Assembly (NCBI RefSeq): GCF_029871245.1
Contig: NZ_SSON01000043.1
Location: 17,370-81,369, forward strand
Length of the DNA stretch: 64,000 nt
Direction of reading: 5' to 3'
From: Pseudomonas sp. BN102
GTDB lineage: Bacteria > Pseudomonadota > Gammaproteobacteria > Pseudomonadales > Pseudomonadaceae
The notes beneath the pieces are model-generated. The model saw only the letters and a list, made by a program, of their open reading frames with translations. It did not search any database and was not told where the DNA came from. Position numbers and translations under genes: made by a program. Positions 18,507-30,099 of the stretch are shown here, one piece after another; position 1 is the stretch's first letter; every line of letters starts with the position of its first letter.

Positions 18507-19306
18507 GCTTCATCCGCGTGAAGAACGTCTGGCAGGAATACGACGGCAACGTGGTGCTCGAACGCCTCAACCTGGAAGTGCAGGAAGGCGAGTTCTGCAC
18601 CCTGGTCGGCGCCTCCGGCTGCGGCAAGTCCACCTTCCTGCGCCTGCTGCTCGGCCAAGAGCGCCCCAGCCGTGGCGAACTGCTGCTCAACGGCCAGCCG
18701 CTGCCGGGCGAACCCGACCCGAGCCGGGGCGTGGTGTTCCAGCGCTACTCGGTGTTCCCGCACCTTAGCGTGCAGGACAACGTCGCCCTCGGCCTGGAAC
18801 TGCCGCGCTCGCCGCTGCTCGGCCGGCTGTTCGGCGGCGCCAAGCGCGAGGCCCGCGAACAGGCCGCCGCCCTGCTCGAGCGCGTCGGCCTTGGCCATGC
18901 GCTGAAGCAATACCCGAGCGCCCTCTCTGGCGGCATGCAGCAGCGCCTGGCCATCGCCCAAGCGCTGGTGATGAAGCCGCGCGTGCTGCTGCTCGACGAA
19001 CCCTTCGGCGCGCTCGACCCGGGCATCCGCAAGGACATGCACGCCTTGCTGCTGGAGCTGTGGCAGGAAACCCGGCTCACCGTGTTCATGGTCACTCACG
19101 ACCTGGCCGAAGGCTTCAGCCTGGGCACCCGCCTGCTGGTCTTCGACAAGGTCCGCCACGACCCGCAGGCGCCCACCGCCTACGGCGCCCGCATCACCTA
19201 TGACATCCCACTCAACGCCGACCGCAAGGCGGCCCGCGCCGCCCTGCCCGAACCGCTCGCCGCGCGCCTGGAAACGGCCGCGCCGCTGATCACGCCGGCC
19301 TACTGA
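18503..19306 (+). CDS. ABC transporter ATP-binding protein (guanidine operon)
   Basis: Cytoplasmic ATPase of 267 residues. It has Walker A GASGCGKST, Q-loop region VVFQRYSVFPHLSVQDN, signature LSGGMQQRLAIAQAL, Walker B VLLLDEPFGALD and the H-loop FMVTHDLAEGFSLG. The start overlaps the permease stop (ATGA). NitT/TauT/SsuB-type ATPase by overall pattern. Works with the two upstream genes as a guanidine (or related small nitrogen compound) importer. Confidence 0.92.
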   Translation: MSFIRVKNVWQEYDGNVVLERLNLEVQEGEFCTLVGASGCGKSTFLRLLLGQERPSRGELLLNGQPLPGEPDPSRGVVFQRYSVFPHLSVQDNVALGLELPRSPLLGRLFGGAKREAREQAAALLERVGLGHALKQYPSALSGGMQQRLAIAQALVMKPRVLLLDEPFGALDPGIRKDMHALLLELWQETRLTVFMVTHDLAEGFSLGTRLLVFDKVRHDPQAPTAYGARITYDIPLNADRKAARAALPEPLAARLETAAPLITPAY

Positions 19307-19316
19307 GGAACCCGAT

Positions 19317-20036
19317 ATGAACGAACTGCGCACCAGCCTCTATGAAGAAATTGTCCCCGGCGGCGGCCACACTTCCTTCGTGCTCAAGCGTGGCCAGTTG
19401 CTGCGCCTGACCGACCTGGAAGGCGGCGGCAACGCCAGCGTGCTGCTATTCAACGCCGCCGAGAAAAGCGAGCGGCTGAATCTGCCCGACAGCCTCAAGT
19501 GCCAGCACACCGCCAAGCTCACCGCCGGCCACTGCCTGTACTCGGACATGGGACGCGTGCTCGCCGCCATCACCGCCGACAGCTGCGGTTGGCACGACAG
19601 CTTTGGCGGCGTGCTGAACGCCACCGAAGTGCAGGAGAAGTACGGCCAGGGCCGCTACCAGGAACTGCGCAACGGCTTCTTCCGCAACGGCGCGGACAAC
19701 CTGCTGGTGGAAATGGGCAAATGGGACATGCGCCTGCAGGACCTGCTGATGTGCCTGAACCTGTTCAGTCGCGTGGATGTCGACGCCGACGGATGCTTCC
19801 GCTTCGCGACGGGCAACTCCAGGGCCGGCGACTTCGTCGAACTCTACGCGCCGATGGACACCCTCGTGGTGCTCACCGCCCTGCAACACCCCATGGATCC
19901 GAACCCGCAGTACGCGCCCAAGCCCATCGGCCTGACCTGGCAGCAGGTCGCGTCCGACGGCATCAGCGTGCTCTGCCGCACCTCGCGCGCGGAGAACGGC
20001 CGCGGCTTCCACAACACCGAACGCCTGTTCATCTGA
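19317..20036 (+). CDS. DUF1989 urea-carboxylase-associated protein 1, probable carboxyguanidine deiminase subunit
   Basis: A 239-residue DUF1989 protein (UAAP1 type). Published work on guanidine-linked clusters shows the two UAAP proteins together deiminate carboxyguanidine to allophanate; I transfer that by context. Visible features: VPGGGHTSFVLKRGQLLRLTDLEGGGNASVLLFNA at the N-terminus and TADSCGWHDSFGGVLNA in the middle, with the Cys and His residues proposed to bind metal. It begins 11 bases after the ATPase stop with a GAGGA-type Shine-Dalgarno and is followed by its partner 12 bases downstream. Confidence 0.85.
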   Translation: MNELRTSLYEEIVPGGGHTSFVLKRGQLLRLTDLEGGGNASVLLFNAAEKSERLNLPDSLKCQHTAKLTAGHCLYSDMGRVLAAITADSCGWHDSFGGVLNATEVQEKYGQGRYQELRNGFFRNGADNLLVEMGKWDMRLQDLLMCLNLFSRVDVDADGCFRFATGNSRAGDFVELYAPMDTLVVLTALQHPMDPNPQYAPKPIGLTWQQVASDGISVLCRTSRAENGRGFHNTERLFI

Positions 20037-20047
20037 GGAGCGCGAAC

Positions 20048-20683
20048 ATGCCCATCGTCCCCAGCGACAAACACCCCGAAGCCTGCATCTTGCGCACCCT
20101 GATTCCCGCCGGCGAGCCCAGCCTCACCGAACTGAAAGCCGGGCAGACCCTGCGCATCCTCGACCTGGAAGGCAACCAGGCGGTGGACACCCTATTCTTC
20201 TGCGCCGCCAACCCGCGCGAGCGCTACGACGTGCAGCGCACCCTGCGTAAACAGGGGCAGGTCTATCTCAGCGCCGGCAGCGTGCTCTGGTCCAACCTCG
20301 GCAACCCGATGCTGAGCATCGTCGCCGACACCTGCGGCCGCCACGACACCCTGGGCGGCGCCTGCGCCCAGGAAAGCAACACCGTGCGCTACGCCCTGGA
20401 CAAGCGCTACATGCACAGCTGCCGCGACAACTTCCTGCGCGCCAGCCTGCACGACGGGCGCCTCTCCAAGGCCGACATCGGCCACAACATCAACTTCTTC
20501 ATGAACGTGCCGGTCACCGCCGAAGGCGGCCTGACCTTCGAGGACGGCATCTCCGGCGCCGGCAAGTACGTCGAGCTGCTCGCGCACATGGACGTCATCG
20601 TCCTGATCTCCAACTGCCCGCAGCTCAACAACCCCTGCAACGGCTGGAACCCGACCCCGGCGGAGTTGCTGGTATGGGACTGA
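20048..20683 (+). CDS. DUF1989 urea-carboxylase-associated protein 2, probable carboxyguanidine deiminase subunit
   Basis: A 211-residue DUF1989 protein (UAAP2 type), homologous to the gene before it: LTELKAGQTLRILDLEGNQAVDTLFF and VADTCGRHDTLGGACAQESN parallel the same motifs in the first protein. CGRHD corresponds to CGWHD, keeping the Cys/His pair. C-terminal NCPQLNNPCNGWNP is typical of this subtype. Start ATG at 20048 follows GAGGAG. The pair is expected to form a heteromeric deiminase acting after the carboxylase (knowledge of the family; not shown here). Confidence 0.85.
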   Translation: MPIVPSDKHPEACILRTLIPAGEPSLTELKAGQTLRILDLEGNQAVDTLFFCAANPRERYDVQRTLRKQGQVYLSAGSVLWSNLGNPMLSIVADTCGRHDTLGGACAQESNTVRYALDKRYMHSCRDNFLRASLHDGRLSKADIGHNINFFMNVPVTAEGGLTFEDGISGAGKYVELLAHMDVIVLISNCPQLNNPCNGWNPTPAELLVWD

Positions 20684-20782
20684 CCGTGCGCCTGCGTCGC
20701 TGGCTGTGGCTGCTTTGCCAGAGCCGCAGCGCTCAGTGCAGCCCCACGCTTCGCCAGCGCCCCGGCGGCAACGAACCTGCCC

Positions 20783-20856
20783 CGTAGGATGGGTGGAGCC
20801 TGCGATTCCCATCGCCGATACCGCATGGGTATCGCTTCGCTCCTCCCATCCTACGA
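20783..20856. repeat. palindromic repeat (GTAGGATGGG family)
   Basis: Inverted repeat with arms CGTAGGATGGGTGGAGC and GCTCCTCCCATCCTACG around a shorter inner palindrome. Related copies occur at 59881-59980. It fills most of the 251-base gap between the DUF1989 genes and the carboxylase gene. Confidence 0.75.
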
Positions 20857-20934
20857 GAAGCTTCAGCGCCGCGGACGACCCTGGCGCACACCGAATGACG
20901 GCGGGACGACCCGCCACCCCATGGGGACTTCCTC

Positions 20935-24552
<3,618 letters not shown>

Positions 24553-24568
24553 GCGACAGCTGAAACGC

Positions 24569-24587
24569 GCCCTCTCAGGGAGAGGGC
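24569..24587. other. small hairpin before allophanate hydrolase gene
   Basis: GCCCTCTC-AGG-GAGAGGGC, 8-bp stem with a 3-base loop and no T-run, in the 76-base gap between carboxylase and hydrolase genes. Probably an mRNA-stability element rather than a terminator. Confidence 0.45.
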
Positions 24588-24628
24588 TGCCCACGCACTG
24601 AAATGACCGGCCCCAAGGAATCCCGACC

Positions 24629-26437
24629 ATGCCCCACACCTTCGACCTGCGCCTCGCCACTCTGCGCACTGCGTACCGCGAAGGCCGCGCCACGCCGCGC
24701 CAGCTGATCGCCCAACTACGCGACAAGGCCGCCGCGCTGAACCCGGACTACCACCTGTTCATCCACCTGCTGACGCTGGACGAGCTGGAACCCTACCTCG
24801 CCGCTTTGGACGACAAGTCGCCGGATAGCCTGCCGCTCTTCGGCATCCCCTTCGCCATCAAGGACAACATCGACCTTGCCGGCATCCCCACCACCGCCGC
24901 CTGCCCGGCCTTCGCCTACACGCCGGAGACTTCCGCGACGCTGGTGCAGCAACTGGTCGACCTGGGCGCCATCCCGCTGGGCAAGACCAACCTCGACCAG
25001 TTCGCCACCGGCCTCAACGGCACCCGTTCGCCCTACGGCGAATGCCGGAACAGCGTGCTGCCGGAATATCCGTCGGGCGGCTCGAGCGCCGGTTCCTCGC
25101 TGGCCGTGGCGCTGGGCTTGGCGAGCTTCGCCCTGGGCACCGACACCGCCGGCTCCGGCCGTGTGCCGGCGGCGCTCAACGGTTTGCTGGGGCTCAAGCC
25201 GAGCAAGGGACTGCTGTCCAACCACGGCTTGCTGCCGGCCTGCCGCACGCTGGACTGCATCACCTACTTCACGGCCAGCGCCGCCGAGGCCAGCGAACTG
25301 CTCGCCCTCACTGCTCGGCTCGATCCGCAGGATGGCTATAGCCGCGCCAACCCGGTCTGGAATGACGCCAGCGCCTTCGGTGCACCCGGGCCGTTCCGCT
25401 TCGGCGTGCCCCGCGCCGATCAGCTGGAGTTCTTCGGCTGCCACGAAGGCCCGGTGCTGTTCACCGACGCCCTCGACCAGCTCAAGGCCCTGGGCGGCGA
25501 AGCGCGGGAAATCGACTTCGCGCCCTTCCTCGAAGCTGCGCGCCTGCTCTACGAAGGCCCGTGGGTCGCCGAGCGCTACAGCGTGGCCGGCGACCTGATC
25601 GAGCGTGACCCGCAGGCGGTGCTGCCGGTGATCCGCGACGTGCTGGCGAAAGCGCCCGGTGCATCCGCCGTGCAGGCGTTCCGCGCGCAATACCGGTTGC
25701 AGGAGCTCAAGGCGCAGTGCGACGCGATCCTCGCCGACCTCGACTGCGTGCTGACGCCCACCATCGGCCGTCCGGTGACGCTTGACGAGCTGCACGCCGA
25801 ACCGGTGAAGCGCAATTCCGAGCTGGGCTACTACACCAACTTCATGAACCTGCTGGACTACGCCGCCGTCGCCGTGCCCAGCGCCCTCATGGACAACGGC
25901 CTGCCCTGGGGCGTGACGCTGTTCGGCCGCACCTTCACCGACCAGTACCTGCTCGGCGTGGCCGACGCCCTGCAGCGCCAGCACAACCTGCCGCTCACCG
26001 GCGGCAATCTGGTCTGCCCCGCCACTTCCGCCAACGCCGCGCGCAACGACCGCGCACGCCTGGTCGTCTGCGGCGCGCACCTGGACGGCCTGGCGCTGAA
26101 TTGGCAATTGCGCCAGCGCGGCGCCCGCCTGCTGCGCGCCACCCGCAGCGCGCCAAACTACAAACTCTACGCCCTGGCCGGCGGCCCGCCGCTGCGTCCC
26201 GGCATGCTGCGCGTGGCCGAAGGCGGAGTGGCTATCGAGGTGGAAGTCTGGGAACTGCCCGGCGCCGCGTTGGGCTCCTTCCTCACCGGTATCCCGGCGC
26301 CGCTGGGGCTGGGCAAGGTGCAATTGGAAGACGGCAGTTGGGAAACCGGCTTCATCTGTGATGTTTGGGGACTGGATGGCGCTGAGGACATCAGCCGCTT
26401 CGGTGGCTGGCGGGCGTGGTTAACAAGCCGCGGGTAA
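24629..26437 (+). CDS. atzF: allophanate hydrolase
   Basis: Amidase-signature enzyme that hydrolyses allophanate to ammonia and CO2, the last step after guanidine/urea carboxylation. The 602-residue protein has the catalytic Lys78 (PFAIKDNIDLAG), the cis-Ser in SGGSSAGSS (about Ser153) and the nucleophile Ser176 in GTDTAGSGRVPAA. The first 440 residues are the amidase domain; the remainder (from about 460, RLVVCGAHLDGLALNWQL onward) is the allophanate hydrolase C-terminal domain. AAGGAA precedes the ATG. It is separate from, not fused to, the carboxylase as in fungal urea amidolyase. Confidence 0.93.
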   Translation: MPHTFDLRLATLRTAYREGRATPRQLIAQLRDKAAALNPDYHLFIHLLTLDELEPYLAALDDKSPDSLPLFGIPFAIKDNIDLAGIPTTAACPAFAYTPETSATLVQQLVDLGAIPLGKTNLDQFATGLNGTRSPYGECRNSVLPEYPSGGSSAGSSLAVALGLASFALGTDTAGSGRVPAALNGLLGLKPSKGLLSNHGLLPACRTLDCITYFTASAAEASELLALTARLDPQDGYSRANPVWNDASAFGAPGPFRFGVPRADQLEFFGCHEGPVLFTDALDQLKALGGEAREIDFAPFLEAARLLYEGPWVAERYSVAGDLIERDPQAVLPVIRDVLAKAPGASAVQAFRAQYRLQELKAQCDAILADLDCVLTPTIGRPVTLDELHAEPVKRNSELGYYTNFMNLLDYAAVAVPSALMDNGLPWGVTLFGRTFTDQYLLGVADALQRQHNLPLTGGNLVCPATSANAARNDRARLVVCGAHLDGLALNWQLRQRGARLLRATRSAPNYKLYALAGGPPLRPGMLRVAEGGVAIEVEVWELPGAALGSFLTGIPAPLGLGKVQLEDGSWETGFICDVWGLDGAEDISRFGGWRAWLTSRG

Positions 26438-26925
26438 CTCCACGACCGCTCTCGATGTGTCGAGGTCGTCGCCCACGAGCCATGGCTAGGATTAGTTGCT
26501 CGATCGAAGTTCGCGCCGTCACTGGCTAAGCCGGGGCCAACTGACAGCGCATCAGCTGGCATGCAACAGAGGTGATGCCCCTCGGCCAGGCCGCCTAGAT
26601 CGATGCCAGCGAAGCCTAGGCGCTCGATCTGGGCGGACTTGCCGAGGGACGCCTTGCGCAGTTCCCCGGTGGGCCACTGCCGGCTCTCAAGCTGGTGAGG
26701 TTTAGCTAGGGCCCAACTGGCGGACACCGACTCAAGGTGTCCGCTTTCGGACCAGGCCGTGTAAAAACGCAGCGGGTGATGGATAGTTGGATATTGAACG
26801 GTTTTAGCAGCGTCCAACGGCCTCGAGGGCGCTTGGCGTGTCGATCCGAGGCATTCAGCTGATTCGGGCAAGTGCGGCTTCCGCGATTCGGTGCGACGAG
26901 TTGAGCGGGCAGCCAATGGGGGGGT
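26438..26925. other. intergenic region, no gene recognised
   Basis: No plausible gene on either strand between allophanate hydrolase and the transposase remnant. Probably decayed insertion-element or flanking DNA. Confidence 0.55.
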
Positions 26926-27207
26926 TCAGGCCTTCATCGCCGCCATCAGGGCGTTACTGCCCAGCAGCTTCAGCATCCGTTTGAAGTTGTAAGCGAGCAC
27001 ATGCAGGCTCATTTCCGTGCTCACCCGGTCGAGCGTCTTGGTGAGGAAATGGGTGGCGCCCATCCAGGCCTTCAACGTGCCGAACGGATGCTCCACCGTC
27101 TGGCGGCGGATGCGCATCATCTCCGGTGCCTGATCCAGGCGGGACTGCATCGTGTCGAGCACCGACTCATGTTCCCAGCGACTCCCCGCCGCTGTGCGCT
27201 CGGTCAA
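26926..27207 (-). pseudogene. IS1182-family transposase C-terminal fragment
   Basis: A 93-codon frame carries only the end of an IS1182-type transposase: WEHESVLDTMQSRLDQAPEM, RRQTVEHPFGTLKAWMGATH, FLTKTLDRVSTEMSLHVLAY then NFKRML. The Glu of the DDE triad lies in the VEHPFG block; the first two acidic residues and the whole N-terminal three quarters are missing. The last 20 codons retain a normal stop. A partial GTAGGATGGG-type repeat abuts its other end (about 27200-27246). Confidence 0.85.
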
Positions 27208-27355
27208 CCCATCCTACGGCTGGCCCCTCCGTAGGGTGCGCTGCGCGCAGCTTAGACTCTAAATGGAATAAATAAATACAAATTAAGTATTTATTGTTCT
27301 AAAACAGAACGACTAGGCTAGCTCCGTACCCCATGACTCCAAAGGAGAACGTCAA

Positions 27356-27517
27356 ATGGACCGCGCAGACAACGTCATCGACATCGCCCGCTACCGCACG
27401 CGCCGCCAGGCCCGCCGCATAGCCGAGCTGATGTGGCTGATGTATGCGTCTCGCGCCGGCTACGGGGCGTTTCAGGTGCTGCAGCAGCATCGGGACAGCA
27501 GCACTCGAGAGGCGTGA
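27356..27517 (+). CDS. small hypothetical protein (53 residues) ahead of XRE-cupin regulator
   Basis: Starts at ATG 27356 behind AAAGGAGA, an excellent Shine-Dalgarno, and ends four bases before the regulator start. The product is basic at the N-terminus (RYRTRRQARRIAELMWLMYASRAGYGAFQVLQ), with a short amphipathic helix and no membrane segment or signal peptide. The strong ribosome site and tight spacing argue that it is a real gene co-transcribed with the regulator. I do not recognise a family. An AT-rich promoter-like stretch lies at 27255-27300. Confidence 0.6.
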   Translation: MDRADNVIDIARYRTRRQARRIAELMWLMYASRAGYGAFQVLQQHRDSSTREA

Positions 27518-27521
27518 AACC

Positions 27522-28151
27522 ATGGGGCAGTCCTTATCTGCCGGTGCCCATGACCAGGTGTTGATCGCGGCGCCAAGCGCAGTGGATGACCCCATAGGCC
27601 AGCGAGTTGCCAGCAACCTGTTGCGCCTGCGCAGCAAGCGCAATCTGTCCCTGGATGGCCTGTCGCGTGTATCCGGCGTGAGTCGCGCAATGCTGGCGCA
27701 GATCGAATCGGGCCGCAGCGTGCCCTCCATCAAGGTGCTGTGCAAGATCGCCCAGGGCCTGAAGGTCTCGGTGGCCGCCTTTCTTGATGACCGCGCCTTC
27801 GACGGTGTCGCGGTGCTGCCGGCGCGCCAGAGCAAGCGTCTGGTGAGCAGCGACGGCAGCTTTGTCAGCCGCGCGCTGTTCCCCTTCGATTGTTCGCGCC
27901 AGGTGGAATTCTATGAACTGCGCCTGGCGGGCCTGGCCACCGAGGATTCCCCCGGCCACGCTCCCGGCACCCAGGAGAACCTGGTGGTGGCCCAGGGTGT
28001 GCTGGAGATCGGCGTGAACGAGGAGCGCTTCCTGCTCGCCACCGGCGATTCGATCCTGTTCTACGCCGACCAGCCCCATGCCTACCGCAATCCCTCGGAC
28101 AGCGAAGCGGTGGCCTACCTGGTCACCACCTATGCCGAGCGGCTCGACTGA
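27522..28151 (+). CDS. XRE-family transcriptional regulator with cupin sensor domain
   Basis: A 209-residue regulator. Residues 25-85 form a Cro/CI-type HTH (GQRVASNLLRLRSKRNLSLDGLSRVSGVSRAMLAQIESGRSVPSIKVLCKIAQGL) and residues 130-205 a cupin barrel (NLVVAQGVLEIGVNEERFLLATGDSILFYADQPHAYRNPS) likely to bind a small ligand. I chose ATG 27522, right after the 53-residue gene; an upstream in-frame ATG would overlap it. Such proteins often regulate neighbouring amino-acid or polyamine genes, but no obvious target lies beside it: the guanidine genes end 1 kb before, and the Met-rich gene converges on it. Confidence 0.85.
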   Translation: MGQSLSAGAHDQVLIAAPSAVDDPIGQRVASNLLRLRSKRNLSLDGLSRVSGVSRAMLAQIESGRSVPSIKVLCKIAQGLKVSVAAFLDDRAFDGVAVLPARQSKRLVSSDGSFVSRALFPFDCSRQVEFYELRLAGLATEDSPGHAPGTQENLVVAQGVLEIGVNEERFLLATGDSILFYADQPHAYRNPSDSEAVAYLVTTYAERLD

Positions 28152-28251
28152 GCCGGACCGCTCCCGTTTCCATCCCCCCAGGGGGCCCTCGCCGCCCGGC
28201 GGGGTGGGAATCGCGAAGCGCCTTCCACCACGGCCCCCGGAATGGAGGCAT

Positions 28252-28289
28252 AAAAAAGCCCGGCGGGTTTCCCGGCCGGGCTTTTTTTT
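28252..28289. terminator. bidirectional Rho-independent terminator
   Basis: AAAAAAGCCCGGC, a short loop, then GCCGGGC and eight T. It lies between the converging XRE-cupin gene and the Met-rich gene and has A- and T-runs on both sides of the stem, so it can stop both. Confidence 0.88.
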
Positions 28290-28299
28290 GTCCTGCCGA

Positions 28300-28806
28300 T
28301 CAGCAGGTGCAGCACATCATGGGCATGCCATTGCAGCTCATCATCATCGGCATGCCGCACTCCATCATTTTCATCATCAGGGCGCAGCAGTTCTTGAACA
28401 TCTCCATGTTCATGCCCTGCATCGGCATCATCTTGCACATCATTGCGTCGCCCTGCATGGAGCACTCCATCATGCACTTCATGGACGGCATGGGCATGCC
28501 CATCCCCATCATCGGCATCATGTTCATCATGCCCATCATCGGCATCATCGCCATGCCGGCCTGGGACATGCACATCATCGACATGTTGCCACAGTGCATC
28601 ATCACCGGCATGCCGCAGTTCATCATCATCGCCATCATTTCGGCGCTGTTGCGGAACATCGCCATGTCCATGCCCATGGCTGGCATCATCTTGCACATCA
28701 TGCCGTCGTCCTGCATGTCGCACGCCATGGTGACCATCATCATGGGCATGCCCATCATCGGCATCATGGGGTTGGTGGACATCGGCATCTGCATGGCATT
28801 CATCAT
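28300..28806 (-). CDS. extremely methionine- and cysteine-rich protein (168 residues)
   Basis: By direct count 72 of 168 residues are Met (43%) and 15 are Cys. The protein is built from two diverged copies of a unit of about 52 residues: the first runs from ACDMQDDGMMCKMMPAMG to HCGNMSMMC, the second from ECSMQGDAMMCKMMPMQG to CNGMPMMCC. Cys and Met positions are largely kept between copies. No signal peptide or classic membrane helix is seen. The start ATG-ATG is behind GAGGGAG, and a proper terminator follows the stop, so it is a real gene despite its composition; the opposite-strand frames are a by-product of the repeated cat codons. Thioether and thiol density suggests binding of Cu(I) or another soft metal, or a methionine/sulfur store. 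Function unknown. Confidence 0.82.
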   Translation of the reverse strand: MMNAMQMPMSTNPMMPMMGMPMMMVTMACDMQDDGMMCKMMPAMGMDMAMFRNSAEMMAMMMNCGMPVMMHCGNMSMMCMSQAGMAMMPMMGMMNMMPMMGMGMPMPSMKCMMECSMQGDAMMCKMMPMQGMNMEMFKNCCALMMKMMECGMPMMMSCNGMPMMCCTC

Positions 28807-28839
28807 GGTGGCGCTCCCTCAAAGGATGGAATGGGTAAC

Positions 28840-28872
28840 CGGAATGGCGTCGATTCTAGGAGCGCCATTCCG
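28840..28872. promoter_or_regulatory. inverted repeat upstream of the Met-rich gene
   Basis: CGGAATGGCG and CGCCATTCCG, 10-base arms with a 13-base spacer, 34-66 bases before the Met-rich start codon. It is placed either to bind a dimeric regulator or to form a 5'-leader hairpin. The rest of the gap up to 29153 shows no convincing gene. Confidence 0.5.
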
Positions 28873-29153
28873 TCGAGCAAGATGACGAGACAGCGTCGAC
28901 CAGGTACGCCGGGCATACGATTTCCTCATCGATGGCAGCGTATTCGGACTTGGTAACAGCGATTTCCATGCGATCACGTACGATTGAGCATCGATAGCGT
29001 CTTCCCTGACGTAATGGATATGCACTTCAGGAATTAGCAAATAACCCTAGTGAATATTCAATCTAACGAAGAGGCACTTTTTTACGCCTCGGCTCCTGTG
29101 CCCATAAAAGGGCGGAAGAGCCCGTCCTTGAACTATCCACACGTGTTCGCGCA

Positions 29154-30098
29154 TCAGTCGCCGACCGCCTTCGGCTGCCACACCGCCGACGCCACATCCA
29201 CCCGCCGTGGCAGCAGGCGGTTTTCCCGGAACAGATCGGCCGTGCGTTGTTGCGCCGCGATGATCTCCGCGGTCACTGGGCCTATCGGCGAAGCCGGGCG
29301 ATGTTCGAAGGTGCGCGCAACCACAGCGGGTGCCAGTCCGGTGAAGCGCGCCAGTATGGCGATGCTCTCGTCGCGGTGGCTGCGGGTCAGCGCTTCCGCC
29401 GCGCTCAGCTCATCCAGCAATTGCCGGATGAACGCCGGGTTGGCGTCCACATAGGCGCGGGCGCCCAGGACGAAGGGGCCGATCAGGTCCAGCCCTTCGC
29501 CATTGGCCAGCAGGCGTGCGCGGCCTTCCAGTTCCATTGCCGAATAGAACGGGTCCCAGATGGCCCAGGCGTCCACGGCACCCTGCTCGAAGGCGGCACG
29601 TGCATCGGCGGGACTGAGGAACACCGGCTGGATATCGGTGATGCCCAGCCCGGCTCGCTTGAGGGCACGCAGCATCAGGTTGTGGGCGCTGGAGCCCTTC
29701 TGCAGCGCCACCTTGCACCCCTTGAGCCCAGCCACGTCGGTGATCGCACTGTCCGTCGGCACCAGGATGACTTCGGCCTGCGGCTTGGCGGGCTCCGAGC
29801 CGAGGTACAACAGGTCGGCGCCGGCCGCCTGGGCGAAGATGGGCGGAATGTCACCGGTGGAACCCACATCCAGGCTGCCCACGTTCAGCGCTTCGAGCAT
29901 CTGCGGGCCGGCGGGAAACTCGATCCATTCCATCCGGGTACCGGCGAAACGCTTTTCCAGCAGGCCATGTTCCTTGGCCAGCACCAGACTGGAGGACGCC
30001 TTCTGGTAGCCGATGCGCAAGGTGGCCGGGTCGGCCACGGCACCTTGCGCCAGTGTCAGCAGCGCCAATAGCGCCGCCCCAAATCCAAGTCGTTTCAT
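29154..30098 (-). CDS. SsuA-like aliphatic sulfonate ABC transporter binding protein
   Basis: Periplasmic binding protein of the SsuA/TauA type. The 314-residue precursor begins MKRLGFGAALLALLTLAQGAVA (signal peptide) and continues PATLRIGYQKASSSLVLAKEHGLLEKRF, the normal SsuA opening; EALNVGSLDVGSTGDIPPIFAQAAG is the second landmark. The ATG at 30096-30098 is chosen because it opens the signal peptide and lies one base beyond the stop of the aldo/keto reductase gene. No permease or ATPase follows, so it must use a transporter encoded elsewhere, perhaps the one at 41096-43370. Last gene of a four-gene minus-strand operon. Confidence 0.87.
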   Translation of the reverse strand: MKRLGFGAALLALLTLAQGAVADPATLRIGYQKASSSLVLAKEHGLLEKRFAGTRMEWIEFPAGPQMLEALNVGSLDVGSTGDIPPIFAQAAGADLLYLGSEPAKPQAEVILVPTDSAITDVAGLKGCKVALQKGSSAHNLMLRALKRAGLGITDIQPVFLSPADARAAFEQGAVDAWAIWDPFYSAMELEGRARLLANGEGLDLIGPFVLGARAYVDANPAFIRQLLDELSAAEALTRSHRDESIAILARFTGLAPAVVARTFEHRPASPIGPVTAEIIAAQQRTADLFRENRLLPRRVDVASAVWQPKAVGD

Positions 30099-30099
30099 A

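Noticed and set aside
28307..28885. Plus-strand frame of about 190 codons rich in Ile, Met and Pro through the Met-rich gene
   Set aside because: It is the complement of the repeated atg codons; it has no ribosome site, and the minus-strand frame has a ribosome site, repeat structure and terminator.
28300..28950. CRISPR-like or tandem DNA repeat suspected from regular catcatc spacing
   Set aside because: Regularity comes from Met codons in a duplicated protein; there are no identical repeats with unique spacers.
28856..28969. Minus-strand frame of 37 residues (MEIAVTKSEYAAIDEEIV start)
   Set aside because: Looks protein-like, but there is no ribosome site and it runs into the inverted repeat before the Met-rich gene; too little support to list as a gene.
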